From Maratus speciosus (Eukaryota; Arthropoda; Arachnida; Araneae; Salticidae): a stretch of DNA of 64,000 bases. The first letter of the stretch is position 1, and each line of letters opens with the position of its first letter. Below are positions 32,268 through 43,690 of the stretch, piece by piece. The notes beneath the pieces were generated by a model, which saw only the letters and a program-made list of their open reading frames with translations, ran no database searches and was not told the DNA's origin. Made by a program: the position numbers and the translations under genes. Location of the stretch: the NCBI GenBank assembly GCA_963932465.1, contig OZ010794.1:447222502-447286501 (forward strand). Reading direction: 5' to 3'.

Positions 32268-33517
32268 TGCGTTCGTAATTATATAAATACGTAGCACCTA
32301 TAGTCGTCGTCTGTTCCGTCCGTATGTCCGCATTTAACAGTGCAAAAGCTACCCAACCAAATGGTTTGAAATTTAATATACAGTGAAACCTCCCTTTGCG
32401 ACCACCTCTATTAAGCGACCACTTCCTTGAACAGCCATTTTTTTCATGGAACGAAATTTATTCCCATAGGCTCAATACTAATTATACCTCCATTCAGAGA
32501 CCATCCCAGTTGAACTCCCTCCATGCGCGATCCATTTCTTTGAAGAAAATGAAACAAATTCAGTTTTTTCCTGGTCGCTTGAAGAAGGCTTTATTAGAAA
32601 AATAATTCCGGAGAGCGCATTATTCATCAAACTTCTAAACTAAGTTTAGATTTTTTTTTTTAATTCCTGTAACTTTTAAGCGTTTAAACCCCTTTGTGCC
32701 TTTTTAGGCAATGAATTTAACTCTGGTGACAAATTAAGAATGACGGTCCATAAACTCCCCTGCCCTAATCTGTCGGGAAACTCTCAAAGAAATAAATAAA
32801 ATAATGAAATCGCCATTATTTGTTCCCGTCCAAAAAAAAAAAAAAAAATTGCATTTATTTACTCAACTTCGAAAGGACTTGGAAATTAAAGCTATAAAAG
32901 ATAAAACCGTAAAATCCCAACAAACGTCAATGTATTCATTTTTTAAACTCTGCAGTAATTAACTTATGTAATTAACGTTTTGATGCTTAAATTTTTATAT
33001 TTTTTCCTAATGCAAAAAATAAATTTTATTAACATTAATTATTTTTTTTTTCAACAATAAAATCTAGATTTAAACATGACCTCCATTAAGAGACCACCTC
33101 TCGGAGTGACCCATTTTTATTGAAACGGAACGTGGTCGCTTTAGGGAGGTTTTACTGTATATAATCGTTGCAGAATTTTGTCAAGTCGTTTCGATCTTTA
33201 TGAAAATAGAATCTAAACTTAAAGAGATCTTAATAAAAGTTTCTTCATTCAGTTAAATCCTATCATACGTAATAAATTCAATGATATACCATGATAGGTA
33301 ATGATTGTAGGTTACCATGATGATGACGTCCTATTTCAGATGGAGCCCTATTATTTCCGTATTACTAAATTTAATATGTATAACCATAATAAATTTTGTA
33401 TTCATGCATTTTTGCTTAAGAGTGCAACAGCTCTTGCACCACTGAATATTTATAAAACTAGTTATAGTACGAACGCACCTCATTTGCCACGTTAAACGTA
33501 CAATTTCCGACTTGTTT
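32268..33517 (-). repeat. Dispersed repeat, GGTGCGTTCG family (copy 2), interrupted
   Basis: Reads in the opposite direction to 1980-2467: starts GGTGCGTTCGTAATTATATA and ends with the CATTTGCCACGTTAAACGTA segment. The TA MITE at 32381-33157 splits it; the intact copy near 2340-2360 shows the empty site. The 64-codon frame at 33301-33495 is not conserved in the other copies. Confidence 0.7.
32381..33157. mobile_element. pogo-like TA MITE, CAGTGAAACCTCCCTTTGCG family
   Basis: 777 bp. The left end CAGTGAAACCTCCCTTTGCG is matched by the complement CAGTAAAACCTCCCTAAAGC; TA at 32379-32380 and 33158-33159. Repeated subterminal GCGACCAC/GAGACCACC words occur. No transposase; the 69-codon frame is chance. 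Confidence 0.85.
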
Positions 33518-33557
33518 TAATATGCTTCAACATAGGGGCACGTTGACGACAAGGAAA

Positions 33558-33893
33558 TTAATGATAACATAAAGAATGTCTGCAAAATACTGCTTGTGGG
33601 AATTTAAGTAACTTGACACTAGTAAGACAAGCGAAAAAGAGCCAGGGTGCAACACTGGAGTCTGGTATGGCTGCGGCTAAATCGGCGTAGCGATCGGCGT
33701 CCAGAACAATGTCGACAAACGCACTCGCGTGTAGTACGTCATTAGACTGTTGTTCACTATCAAAAATCATTTTTCCAACAAGAAATCGTTCAAAGAAGCG
33801 AGAAGACTGGTTTACGAGAAGTCTGGTTGAACAGTATGCGCTATCGAACTCAACAATTAACCTAGCAATGTAAAGCGATTTTGTAATAATCAT
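33558..33893 (-). CDS. Open frame of 111 codons, unknown
   Basis: ATG at 33893, stop at 33558. The product begins MIITKSLYIARLIVEFDS and has no recognised domain. This stretch (about 33590-33850) is richer in G+C than its surroundings and was not found elsewhere in the window, so it is among the few places where a host or unrecognised TE exon could sit. No confident splice sites or promoter. Could equally be chance. Confidence 0.18.
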   Translation of the reverse strand: MIITKSLYIARLIVEFDSAYCSTRLLVNQSSRFFERFLVGKMIFDSEQQSNDVLHASAFVDIVLDADRYADLAAAIPDSSVAPWLFFACLTSVKLLKFPQAVFCRHSLCYH

Positions 33894-34130
33894 ACAGCAA
33901 CCTGATATCTGAAATTACTCATCCCGAACAAGATTAAGCATGCACAAGCACATGCGTGTCTAGTAATTGGAGGGAGTTCAGTTTGAACATCTATTCTACT
34001 TTCGAACAAATAAATACATTTTTACACTCTTTTATTTAAACTGTACGTAAAGATGGAATTTTGTAAACAATTTTTAACCCATTTCCTGATATGCCCAAAA
34101 TTATAAAAATTACGTTCACAAAATCTTTTT

Positions 34131-35530
34131 TTCGATGACAAAACAGTATTTTAATATTTTTATAACTGAATTCTAAATTAATACTTTAGGGTCATTCCAT
34201 AGTAATTTACATTACAGTTAGAATAATTTACTGCAGTAATTTTAGTAATACAGTCAACTCCCTCTAATCCGCAACTCTATAATCCGCATACTGTTTCAGA
34301 TGTAAACAATGAAAATTCAGTTGCCATTAACTTTGCAAGAGAAATTCAAAATGACAGCAATTTGATTGACGATCGGTATTCAGTTTCCCGCCTCCTTCAA
34401 TTTTTGCATTTGAATGAAGTAAAACTTTATTTTTCAAATTAAAAAAAAAGGAAAAATCAGGATATTTTTTGTGGCCAGCATCTAGACAGTGATTGTGATG
34501 ATGTTGACTTTGTTGGTTTTAGTTTGGATAGTACAAAACAGAAATCTGCAGAACTTTTGTGTTTTGAAAGAAAATTACTAACTGTTCTGCCCAATTTCGA
34601 TGACAAAAGTGTATTTTAATATTTATTAGAACTGAATTCTAAATTAATACTTTAGAGTCACTTCATGTTAACTTACGTTACATTTAGAATAATTTACTGC
34701 AGTAGTTTTAGTAATACAGTCAACTCCCTCTAATCCGCAACTCTATAATCCGCACACTGTTTCAGATGTAAACAATGAAAATTCAGTTACCATTAACTTT
34801 GCAAGAGATATTCAAAATGACAGCAATTTGATTGACGATCGGTATTCAGTTTCCCGCCCCCTTCAATTTTTGCATTTGAATGAAGTAAAACTTTATTTTT
34901 CAAATTAAAAAAAAAGGAAAAATCAGGATATTTTTTGTGGCCAGCATCTAGACAGTGATTGTGATGATGTTGACTTTGTTGGTTTTAGTTTGGATAGTAC
35001 AAAACACAAATCTGCAGAACTTTTGTGTTTTGCAAAAAATTTACTAACTTTTGTGCCTGATTTCGATGACAAAAGTATATTTTAATATTTATTAGAACTG
35101 AATTCTAAATTAATACTTTAGAGTCACTCCATGGTAACTTACGTTACATTTAGAATAATTTACTGCAGTAATTTTAGTAATACAGTCAATTCCCTCTAAT
35201 CCGCAACTCTATAATCCGCACACTGTTTCAGATGTAAACAATGAAAATTCAGTTACCATTAACTTTGCAAGAGATATTCAAAATGACAGCAATTTGATTG
35301 ACGATCGGTATTCAGTTTCCCGCCCCCTTCAATTTTTGCATTTGAATGAAGTAAAACTTTATTTTTCAAATAAAAAAAAAAAAGGAAAAATCGGTATATT
35401 TTTTGTGGCCAGCATCTAGACAGTGATTGTGATGATGTTGGCTTTGTTGGTTTTAGTTTGGATAGTACAAAACAGAAATCTGCAGAACTTTTGTGTTTTG
35501 CAAAAAAATTACTAACTGTTGTGCCTGATT
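34131..35530 (+). repeat. Three-copy tandem duplication, 466-bp unit
   Basis: The TIR word CAGTCAACTCCCTCTAATCC (third copy CAGTCAATTCCC) occurs at 34251, 34717 and 35183, spacing exactly 466 bp twice. Each unit includes about 120 bp to the left of the TIR (from TTTCGATGACAAAA) and about 346 bp to its right. The repeat thus spans the junction between flank and element and arose after insertion. Confidence 0.88.
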
Positions 35531-36082
35531 TCTTAAATGGATAAAATACAATTGAACGGGTGTTCTCTCAAGGTGAAGATCCAGTTGCAGATATGACATT
35601 ATAAGTACTACTCTGTTAAGCTCTACTGAAAATCAGAACAATTGTGACACATAGTCTGATGATGAAGGTGAAAAAGTAACACTTGAGAGCCAGGTTTAGC
35701 TATAAATATCTAGATTTTCTTCAGAAACAGAGTTTTGTTTCAGAACAAGAAATAATGACTATAGACTGCAAGAAAAAAATACTGGACCAAAAGTTTTCAA
35801 ACAATGACACTTGATACTGTGTTTGAAAATTATAAAACAAACAAAAGAAATTGTATTACAAAATTTAAATATTTTTCCTTAAATATAATGCATTTTTTAA
35901 TTAAATAACACAATGTGTTACATCATCTTTCTTTTTTTACCAATTAATTTATACATTACTAATTAATTACTGCAAAATTAGAGGAGAAAAAAAGTAAACA
36001 AAGTAATGCAATATAATCCGCAAAATTCTATAATCTGCACAACCTGTGGTCCCAAGCTGTGCGGAATAGAGCGAGTTGACTG
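34251..36082. mobile_element. TA element, CAGTCAACTCCCTCTAATCC family
   Basis: The left end CAGTCAACTCCCTCTAATCC and the right end, complement CAGTCAACTCGCTCTATTCC, are flanked by TA at 34249-34250 and a mutated CA at 36083-36084. Subterminal AATCCGCA words occur at both ends (ATAATCCGCA on both). This end type belongs to pogo/Tigger-like elements. The interior beyond the tandem copies (35531-36000) has no recognisable transposase. Confidence 0.75.
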
Positions 36083-36099
36083 CATAACATAAAAAGAAT

Positions 36100-36832
36100 G
36101 TTCAAAATGTGAAACCAGTGTAAGAATAATCCGCGGACATGTGGCTGCAAACAAGAACTATGTACGGGGTGTCCCAAACAGAATGCTAGCGAAATTTCTC
36201 AAAACCATTACGTAGAAATTCCAATAAGAAAACGCTTCAAAAAATAAGTATAAAAGTAAAAATATATTTTTAAACATTCTTTTATAAGCATTCAATGTTC
36301 ATCTTGAAATTCATGCCCAATCTTTTAACTGGAATTCGTGGTTTTTCCGCAGACATTTCCGTTACAATACATTCATTTGGCGTAGGAACTGAATTCAGTT
36401 ACAAAAAATTCACTGCTTTTTTTGCTCTTGATAAAAAGAGCAAATAAGTGAAATTATTAAAATATATATAATTTTTGATCTGTTTTTTAAAAAGACATAG
36501 CAATGCAATGGTAAAGAAAAAATAAAACATTATTTAAAGTATCTTTTTAGGATTTCTAAATTAATTTCTCAACGTATAATCGTAACTAACTTAATATTAA
36601 GCTATTTATTGATAAAAACGTATTTTTTTTTTAAATATTACATTCTTTTTTTTATAATTTATTTTCTACTGTTTAGCCTTTAAAATGCTTTATTGTTGCA
36701 GTTTCACAGCCATTTGGCCTATTTTAGCGAGCATGTATGGGCGAGTAATTAAATCCATTGTTGTTCCCACTGTTATAAAATTGTACGAGTTACAGAGAAT
36801 ATTTACAGATTTATTTCCTGTGGCGGGCTAAC

Positions 36833-36840
<8 letters not shown>
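36100..36840 (+). repeat. Left arm of large inverted repeat
   Basis: Pairs inversely with 39290-41370. Landmarks: GTGTAAGAATAATCCGCGGA, TTTATAAGCATTCAATGTTC, AATATTAAGCTATTTATTGA, GGCCTATTTTAGCGAGCATG and TTCCTGTGGCGGGCTAAC, the last abutting a poly-A run. Divergence is moderate. A third partial copy flanks the element at 60279-61463. Confidence 0.85.
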
Positions 36841-36863
<23 letters not shown>

Positions 36864-37480
36864 ATGCCTGCAAACTAAAGGGTCATTCCGTGGTAACATG
36901 CTACAATTAGAACAATTTACTTCAGTAATTTTAGTAATATAACACCAAAAAAAAATTTAAAAATGCAAAGTTGATATGGTTTGTTAACCTTTAACTGATG
37001 TTACCTGTCTCATAGATCGGTGCTTTTTTCAAATCTCATAGTTTAACTTGCAAATTTCTGTTTATCTACAAAGACTACTGAAATTCTGTTTCGTTTGGAA
37101 CCTTAGTACTAACTACAGAGACTTTTGAATAGGTGAATTTTAATTATAACACTCCTGTACAAAAAGTTTAGTACTAAAACAACATCCTATGAGTTAATCG
37201 CGGCTTTTATTCATCTTTCGATGGAGCGGTTTCACAGACCACTTCACACTAGTTATGTGACAATTTCTGTTAAAGATTAATTAAATCTATCAAATGCTTA
37301 ATTTGGATGAAAATTATCTAAATTTAATTCTATTTCTTGAACTCTGCAAATTACATTTATTATGGTAACTTACTTTCTTTTTCAGAACTGTACGTTAACA
37401 CAATAGATATAAACTATTGTTTTAACACAATCTAACTGATTTGTAAAGTTACCATACGAATTGGATATTTCCCGCTGAGC

Positions 37481-37555
37481 GGAAAAATACCCATGTCGGG
37501 AATCAAACCCAGAACAGGGCAAATGATCTACCGTTTAAGCTAACTGGGCTGACAA
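37481..37555 (-). tRNA. tRNA-like SINE segment (left arm)
   Basis: On minus: AGTTAGCTTAAACGGTAGAT resembles an A box and GGTTTGATTCC a B box. No complete cloverleaf. Pseudo-tRNA within a repeat. Confidence 0.35.
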
Positions 37556-37727
37556 CTGGCGAGCATATTTCTCTCAGATAACCTTATTTTTAATAACATC
37601 TGGTCTGTCATGTAGACAGCTCAACAGAATAAACCGCAGGTAAAGGAACTCCATATAAACAATAATAACCAGCATAATAATAAACAGGAATGAGGTTATC
37701 TGAGCGAAATATGCTCGCCGAATGTCA

Positions 37728-37799
37728 GCCAAGTTAGCTTAAACGGTAGAGCATTGGCCCTGCGCGCCAAGGATTTGGGTTCGATTCTCAGGCGGGGCA
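37728..37799 (+). tRNA. tRNA-like SINE segment (right arm)
   Basis: GTTAGCTTAAACGGTAGAGC (A box) and GGTTCGATTCT (B box) lie about 38 bp apart, with a 3' part GGCGGGGCA. Arms do not pair well enough for a tRNA. Mirror copy at 37481-37555. Confidence 0.4.
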
Positions 37800-38044
37800 T
37801 TTTTTCTCTTAAGTGGAAAGATTCAATTCGTATGACAATAAAAATAATGTCCAGAGTTTAAGAATTATAAATAAATTTAGATGATTTTCATCCAAATTGA
37901 GCTTTGGATAGGTTTAATAAACAAACTATACCAATTTTGCATTTTTGAATATTTTTTGGTGTTACATTACCAAAATTACTGAAGTAAATTGTTCTAAATG
38001 TAATATGTTTCCATTGAATGACTCTTTAGTTTTCAGCATTTTTA

Positions 38045-39270
38045 CTTTCTTCTACTTTGACAAGAAGAAAGTATTGGTTTCATGAAAATTTTCGAATTCC
38101 AGTTTTCGACGGATTTACACGTTTTATGGGTCAGAGATTCCAAAAAACATGTTTTTACAAAATGTCTGTCTGTGAGTCTGTCTGTCTGTCTGTCCGTCTG
38201 TCTGTCTGTATGTGACACAAATTTTGTGGGCGCTCTATCTCAAGAACTAATGCACGGAATTTAATAAAAATTTATATTCAGGTAGCCCCTGATGTAGATT
38301 GGTGCTGATTAGTTTTTGGTGTAAATCGCCCTGCAGGTGGCGCTGCTATGTAGCATTTTGCAGGATTTCCGCAAAAGCTCTATCTCAAGAACTAATGCAC
38401 GGATTTTTATAAAACTTCAGATTCCGTTAATCCTTGATATGAGTTGGTGCTGGTAATGTTTTGGTGCAAATCGCCTAACAGATGGCGCTGCTATGCTGCA
38501 TTTTGCAGCATTTACACGATTTTCGTAATAGCTTAATCTCAAGAAATAATGCACGGATTTTCATCAAACTTCAGATTCAGTTAGTGCTTGGCATGAATTG
38601 ACGTTTTGCCCCTTGTGGTGTAAATCGCTCAACAGGTGGCGCTGCTATGCTCCATTTTTTGAGATTACCGCAATAGCTCTATCTCAAGAACTAATGCTTG
38701 GGATTTCAACAAACTTCAGATTCAGGTATACCTGGATATGAATTAGTGCTGTTTATGTTTTGGTGTAAATCGCTCAACAGGTGGCGCTGCTATGCAGCAT
38801 TTTTCACGATTTCTACAATAGCTCAATGTCCAGAACTAATGCATGGATTTTCAGGAAACTTCAGATTCAGTTAGTCCTTGACATGAATTGATGTTTTGTA
38901 CCTTTTCGTGTAAATCGCTCAACAGGTGGCGCTGCTGTGCTGCATTTTTTGTGATTTCCACAATAGCTCTAGCTCCAGAAATAATGCACCGATTTTCATC
39001 AAACTTCAGATTCCAGTATACCTTAATATGAATTAGTACTGTTTGTGTTTTGGTGCAAATCGCTCAACAGGTGGCGCTGCTATGCTGCATTTTTCAGAAT
39101 TTCCCCTACAGCTCTATCTCAATAAGTAATGCACGAATTTTCATCAAACTTCAAATTCAAGTATACTTTGATACGAATTGGTTCTAAATTGATGTAATTT
39201 CTTTTACTATTTAAATGATTTAATTGACGTGATTTATATAGAAGAAAGTTTTGTGATGGCCATAACATAC
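38045..39270 (+). repeat. AAGAAAGT-ended element with 145-bp tandem array
   Basis: Starts TACTTTCTTCTACTTTGACA, then a (TCTG)n tract (38164-38212), then six units of about 145 bp, and ends TATAGAAGAAAGTTTTGTGA. GGCGCTGCT recurs at 38339, 38484, 38638, 38783, 38928 and 39073 (spacing 145, 154, 145, 145, 145). Units 3 and 5 share one variant (ACGTTTTG or ATGTTTTG before the CCTTGTGGTG/CCTTTTCGTG part), units 2, 4 and 6 another (TGTTTTGGTG), so a roughly 290-bp dimer repeats. Each unit also has CTAATGCACGGATTTTCATC. The 60-codon frame at 38082 is chance. Confidence 0.8.
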
Positions 39271-39599
39271 TACTTTTTTTTTTTTTTTTTTTGGTTAGCC
39301 CGCCACAGGAGATAAATCGGTAAATATTCTCTGTAACTCGTACAATTTTATAGGAGTGGAAACAACAATGGATTTAATTCCTCGCCCATACATGCTCGCT
39401 AAAATAGGCCAAATGGCTGTGAAAGTGCAACAATAAAACATATTAAAAGCTAAACAGTAGAAAATAAATTATATAAAAAAAATAATAAAGAATGTAATAT
39501 TTAAAAAAAATACGTTTTTATCAATAAATAGCTTAATATTAAGTAATTTACGATTATACGTTGAGAAATTTATTTAGAAATCCTAAAAAGATAGTTTAA

Positions 39600-40873
39600 G
39601 GGGCTCCGGGACAAAATTTAAAATAATTTTTATTTATTGAGTTAAAAATTTGATTTTTTTGTGTGAGGATTAACCATGTTATTTGTAAACAAAATTACAT
39701 GATAAAACTTCTCATATATTAAAAAAAAATTTAAATTCATTAAAAAAGTGGAGTAATTTAAAATCGGTATAATTCGAAATATTATTTGTAGGATTTCATT
39801 TTCTTTTTCATTTAAATAAACAGAAATATATAAGTTTTAATTTAGATTCAGAATTTTTTAAAGTATTAATTTAAAAAAAAAAAAAAAAAAAAAGGTAAAA
39901 ACAAGTTGGAAATTGTTCGTCAAACGTGGCAAATGAGGTGCGTTCGTACTATAACTAGTTTTTTAAAAACTTTTTGCACCCCATATTGTACTGAATGTAT
40001 ATTTTTTTGCACTTCATAAGTGCATAGTCTGTAACATCATTAAAATGCACTTGCAATAATTTTTCCTATTGGCCGTCATGTGACGGAAAACTTTTGACTG
40101 TCCCTGTAATTAAACTATACATCCGATTTTCATAAAATTTGAAATGACCCGACAAAATTTTGCAACACTTACATTCTTAAAATTTCAGACCATTCGGAAG
40201 GATGTAACATCATTATAATGAACTTGCAGTAATTTTTTCCCATTGGCCATAATTTAACGGAAAACTTTTGACTGTCTCTGTATTTAAACTATACATCCGA
40301 TTTTCATAAAATTTGAAATGGTTCGACAAAATTTTGCAACAATTATATAGTTAAAATATCAGACCATTCGGTTGGGTAGTTTTTGCTCTGTTATATGCGG
40401 ACGGACAGACAGACGGACCGAACGGCGACTATAGGTGCTACGTATTTATATAATTACGAACGCACCTAAAAATGATGTAACTTAAATAAAAAATCATATT
40501 TTCGAAAGTAAATATATATATTTTTTTAATTTGCCAAATCAAAATTACAGTAAGACAATTGAAAAAGACATGTTCCAAGTTTGAACCATTTATCTTTAAT
40601 GGTTCTTGACTTATAACGATTTAAATGTGAGAAATGGGGAAAAAGGTTATCATGAAGAAAAACGCATTTTCACAAGAAATCGTTTTCATGACAACCATTG
40701 CTTAGAAGCTAGATTTTGAAAACAAACCAAAACGAAAAATTTAATATTTCCTGTTCTAATTAAGGTAGAAACATGTTTTAAATTATTATTTTAAGCAGAA
40801 AAACACAGAGAAATTTTTAGTGCAATAAAAGTTTTTTTTAGAAAATTTGGAGATTTTTGTGTCCCGGACTCCC
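39600..40873. mobile_element. TTAA-flanked (piggyBac-like) non-autonomous element
   Basis: 1274 bp. The ends GGGGCTCCGGGACAAAA and the complement GGGAGTCCGGGACACAAAAA are flanked by TTAA on both sides (39596-39599, 40874-40877). The left palindrome arm has one TTTAAA at the matching site (about 36535), so the insertion and its 4-bp duplication are directly visible. TTAA targeting is characteristic of piggyBac-type transposases. It carries a GGTGCGTTCG-family repeat inside (39897-40470) and no transposase. Confidence 0.82.
39897..40470 (+). repeat. Dispersed repeat, GGTGCGTTCG family (copy 3)
   Basis: ACAAGTTGGAAATTGTTCGT, then GAGGTGCGTTCGTACTATAA, an internal near-duplication (two ATACATCCGATTTTCATAAA blocks, about 40119 and 40288), a CGGACAGACAGACGGAC tract and the ATTACGAACGCACCTA end. 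Confidence 0.65.
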
Positions 40874-41494
40874 TTAAATAATGTTTTATTTTTTCTTTAC
40901 CTTTGTATATCTATGTCTTTTAAAAAAACAGAGCAACAATTATATATATTTTAATAACTTCACTTATTTGCGCTTTCTACCAAGAGCAAAAAAAAAAAAA
41001 AAAAAAAAGTGAATTTTTTGTAATCGAGCTCGGTTTCCACGTCAAATGAATGTATTGTAACGGAAATGTTTGCGAAAAATCCATGAATTGCAGTTAAAAA
41101 ATTGGGCATGAATTTCAAGATGAACATAACATGTTCAAGATGCTTATAAAAGAGTGTTTAAAAAAAAAAAAAAAAAGTATTTTTTTTACTTTTATACTTA
41201 TTTTTGATGTGTTTTCTTATTGGAATTTCTACGTAATGTTTTTGAGAAAATTCACTAGAATTCTTTTTGGGACACCATGTACATAGTTCTTGTTTGCAGC
41301 CGCATGTCCGTGGATTACTCTTACACTGGCTTCGAAAAGTTAAAGTATAACAAGTGTTTCCGCCAGGCTTACAAACAAATTGGTATAAGAAGTTGAAAAT
41401 TGAACAAACTTTTCGTGTATTTGTTATGTAAATAATTTGACATATTTTCGACATTATACAAAATTTACAAGTAAATAATTAAAATTTTTCAATA

Positions 41495-43322
41495 GCGGTC
41501 TCAGGACTCTTAAAATTGGAAAAAATTAAAATAAAAGACCATTTTCAACATTTAATATCTTAAAATGTATTTAATTTTAAGACACAATTTTTATTGGAAT
41601 TGAAAGGTATAAGTACAGTCGTGGAAAAAAAAAGTAAACTCCCCCTACTAACTCTTCAACAAATTATCGTAGACGGAAGTTACTGGTACCGAACGATTTG
41701 AAATAAAGTTTACTTTTAAATGATGTACATAAAAATTACTTAGGGGGTCATCTACATATTAAAACGAACCCAAACCTCATTTTTTTCAATGGCAATACCC
41801 AATTTAAACGAGATGTTTCAAATCTTCGGTTCAAACCATGCCTAGACACCAAATTTCAAGTCATTTGAATGATAAGTTTTTGTATATGAATGATAAGTAA
41901 ACATTCAAAATTTAGTGCTTCTAATGTTAAATTACATTTTCATATTTTTATTTATATCTTCAGAAATTATACTTCTAACGTGCTAATTTTTTGTTTAGCA
42001 ATAAAACTAATGTGCCCAAACATAAATACGCTGAATTTGCAATTTTTATAATTTTATGATATGAATTATGAATTATGAAATTAATATTCGAAAAAATTAT
42101 GAATTGCAATCTACAATTTTTTTGATGGATTTAGATTTATTATGTCTTGCTTTATGAAAATCCGAAATTTCACATTTTTCTTCCAAGTAGTTTTCAAATT
42201 ATGCTTAGAAAACGGCAAAATGATGGTTTAAGGGGCCGTCTATGATTGAAGTGAGCAGATATTTTGAAATTTCTTCTGCTGCCTTGTTATCTAACAGGTT
42301 TCATTGACTGCTTAAGGTGCCTTAATCAAGAAGGCGGCTCTCTCGGTCAGCAATCCAGTACCCAACTTCAATTTGGATACAGCCCTTAAAATGAGCTCGT
42401 TTTAAAATAATTAATTTCTCGAAAACTTATGGTACAAATTGCATAAAAATTTGTTTTTAGGCTATTTGAAGGGTGTAGAGTTCATTTATGCTGTCAGAAT
42501 TGGGTATTACCATTGAAAAAAAATGAAGTTATGGTTCGTTTTAATATGTAGATGGCCCCCTAAGCAAATTTTATATACATCATTTAAAAGTAGACTTTAC
42601 TTCCAATCGTTCGGTACCAGTAACTTTCTTCTACGATAATTTGTTGCGGAGTTAGTAGGGGGTGTTTACTTTTTTTTTTCCACGACTGTACGTTCTTTCA
42701 TTACATGTATTTAAAAAACTGCAAGATGCAGAATTAGCATCTATAGGGGGCTCCAAACTGTCAGACATTTGTCGAGCAGAAAATTGGTATAACAGACTAC
42801 GCGCAGGATTACAAAATAAATATTGCAACTAGAAGGAAAATTTTGGTGCTTACTTATACTTCAGATTGTAATAACTACCCTGAACTTAAATCAATTTATA
42901 TTTGAAGCATTTTTATATTTTAATACAAAGTTGTATTTAGCTAATGCAAAGTTTAGAAAATTTCAACAGCATAATCACATAAAAAAATATTTTTTTGAAG
43001 AATAAAAAGGACATTTTAGGTTCAGTTTATACAGACTAACATGAAACATATGTTTCAAAAATTTCATAAAAAAATATTCAGAAGTTTTTGAGTTATCGTG
43101 CGCGTTACGGCCAAAAACGTTATTTGGAGAAAAATGACTTGACAAAGTTTCGGAAACGCCGCTTCTGCTATTGAGCGGGTATAATTCTAAAAGCCATAAC
43201 CTCTGTTCTTGTGGGAATTTCAAGGAAACAATTATATTAAAATGTTCAGGAAAGATAAGAGTTTAACATCTAAAAAAATTTACATTTCGAAAATGTTAAA
43301 GCTTTAAGAGTCCTGAGACCCC
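41495..43322. mobile_element. TTAA-type element with GGGGTCTCAGGACTC ends
   Basis: The right end reads, on minus, TTAA then GGGGTCTCAGGACTCTTAAA. The left end has GCGGTCTCAGGACTCTTAAA after AATA, apparently a mutated TTAA. It contains the TA MITE 41616-42688. The interior (42690-43250) shows small frames only. The left boundary is less certain than the right. Confidence 0.55.
41616..42688. mobile_element. TA MITE, CAGTCGTGG family (copy 2)
   Basis: 1073 bp; same family as 23553-24631. Inverted ends CAGTCGTGG...CTCCCCCTACTAACTC; TA at 41614-41615 and 42689-42690. The centre holds GCCTTAATCAAGAAGGCGGC (42318 region), the counterpart of the CTTCTTGATCAAGG core of copy 1. Confidence 0.88.
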
Positions 43323-43608
43323 TTAAGTACAACTACGATTGTATGTATGAACGTACATGAAAATAGGAATGAGAGTAGTTTTGTGTCGGTGTCAGAAATC
43401 TAACACTGGCCCACCGAGGAAAATGAAAATAGTATTATGAGATGCTGGGGATAGGAAAGACCTCATTTCATGGGGCTCAAGGACCTCCAATCAAAGGAAT
43501 ACATTTTTTATTTTACATGAGATGTTCCAAAGACTATTTTTTTTAAAATATACATATGTAATTTGTGGGAAAACTCTCACGCCTACAGATAAGAGTGAGA
43601 AGTGCTAT

Positions 43609-43690
43609 GCTGGCTATCGACAAGGTAACTCAGTGGTAGAGCATTGGCGCGTGAAGTCAGTAACCCTGGTTCGAATCCAGGCTTGCGCAC
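43609..43690 (+). tRNA. tRNA-like SINE segment
   Basis: AAGGTAACTCAGTGGTAGAG (A box) and a perfect T arm CCTGG-TTCGAAT-CCAGG (B box). The acceptor stem does not pair and the anticodon stem relies on G-T pairs. A pol III-derived repeat head is more likely than a tRNA gene. Confidence 0.4.

Larger units (their letters stand above)
36883..38040. mobile_element. Foldback element with tRNA-like segments in its arms
   Basis: 36883-37585 and 37690-38040 pair inversely. The outer part has GGGTCATTCCGTGGTAACAT against ATGACTCTTTAGT; a middle part has TTTGGATGAAAATTATCTAA against its complement; the inner part has GAGCATATTTCTCTCAGATA against its complement. Each arm contains a tRNA-like stretch near the loop. 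The left arm has extra sequence near 37385-37450. No protein. Confidence 0.75.
39290..41400 (-). repeat. Right arm of large inverted repeat, interrupted
   Basis: Inverse match to 36100-36840, beginning GGTTAGCCCGCCACAGGA and ending with ATGTCCGTGGATTACTCTTACACTGG near 41330. The TTAA element at 39600-40873 interrupts it. Confidence 0.85.
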
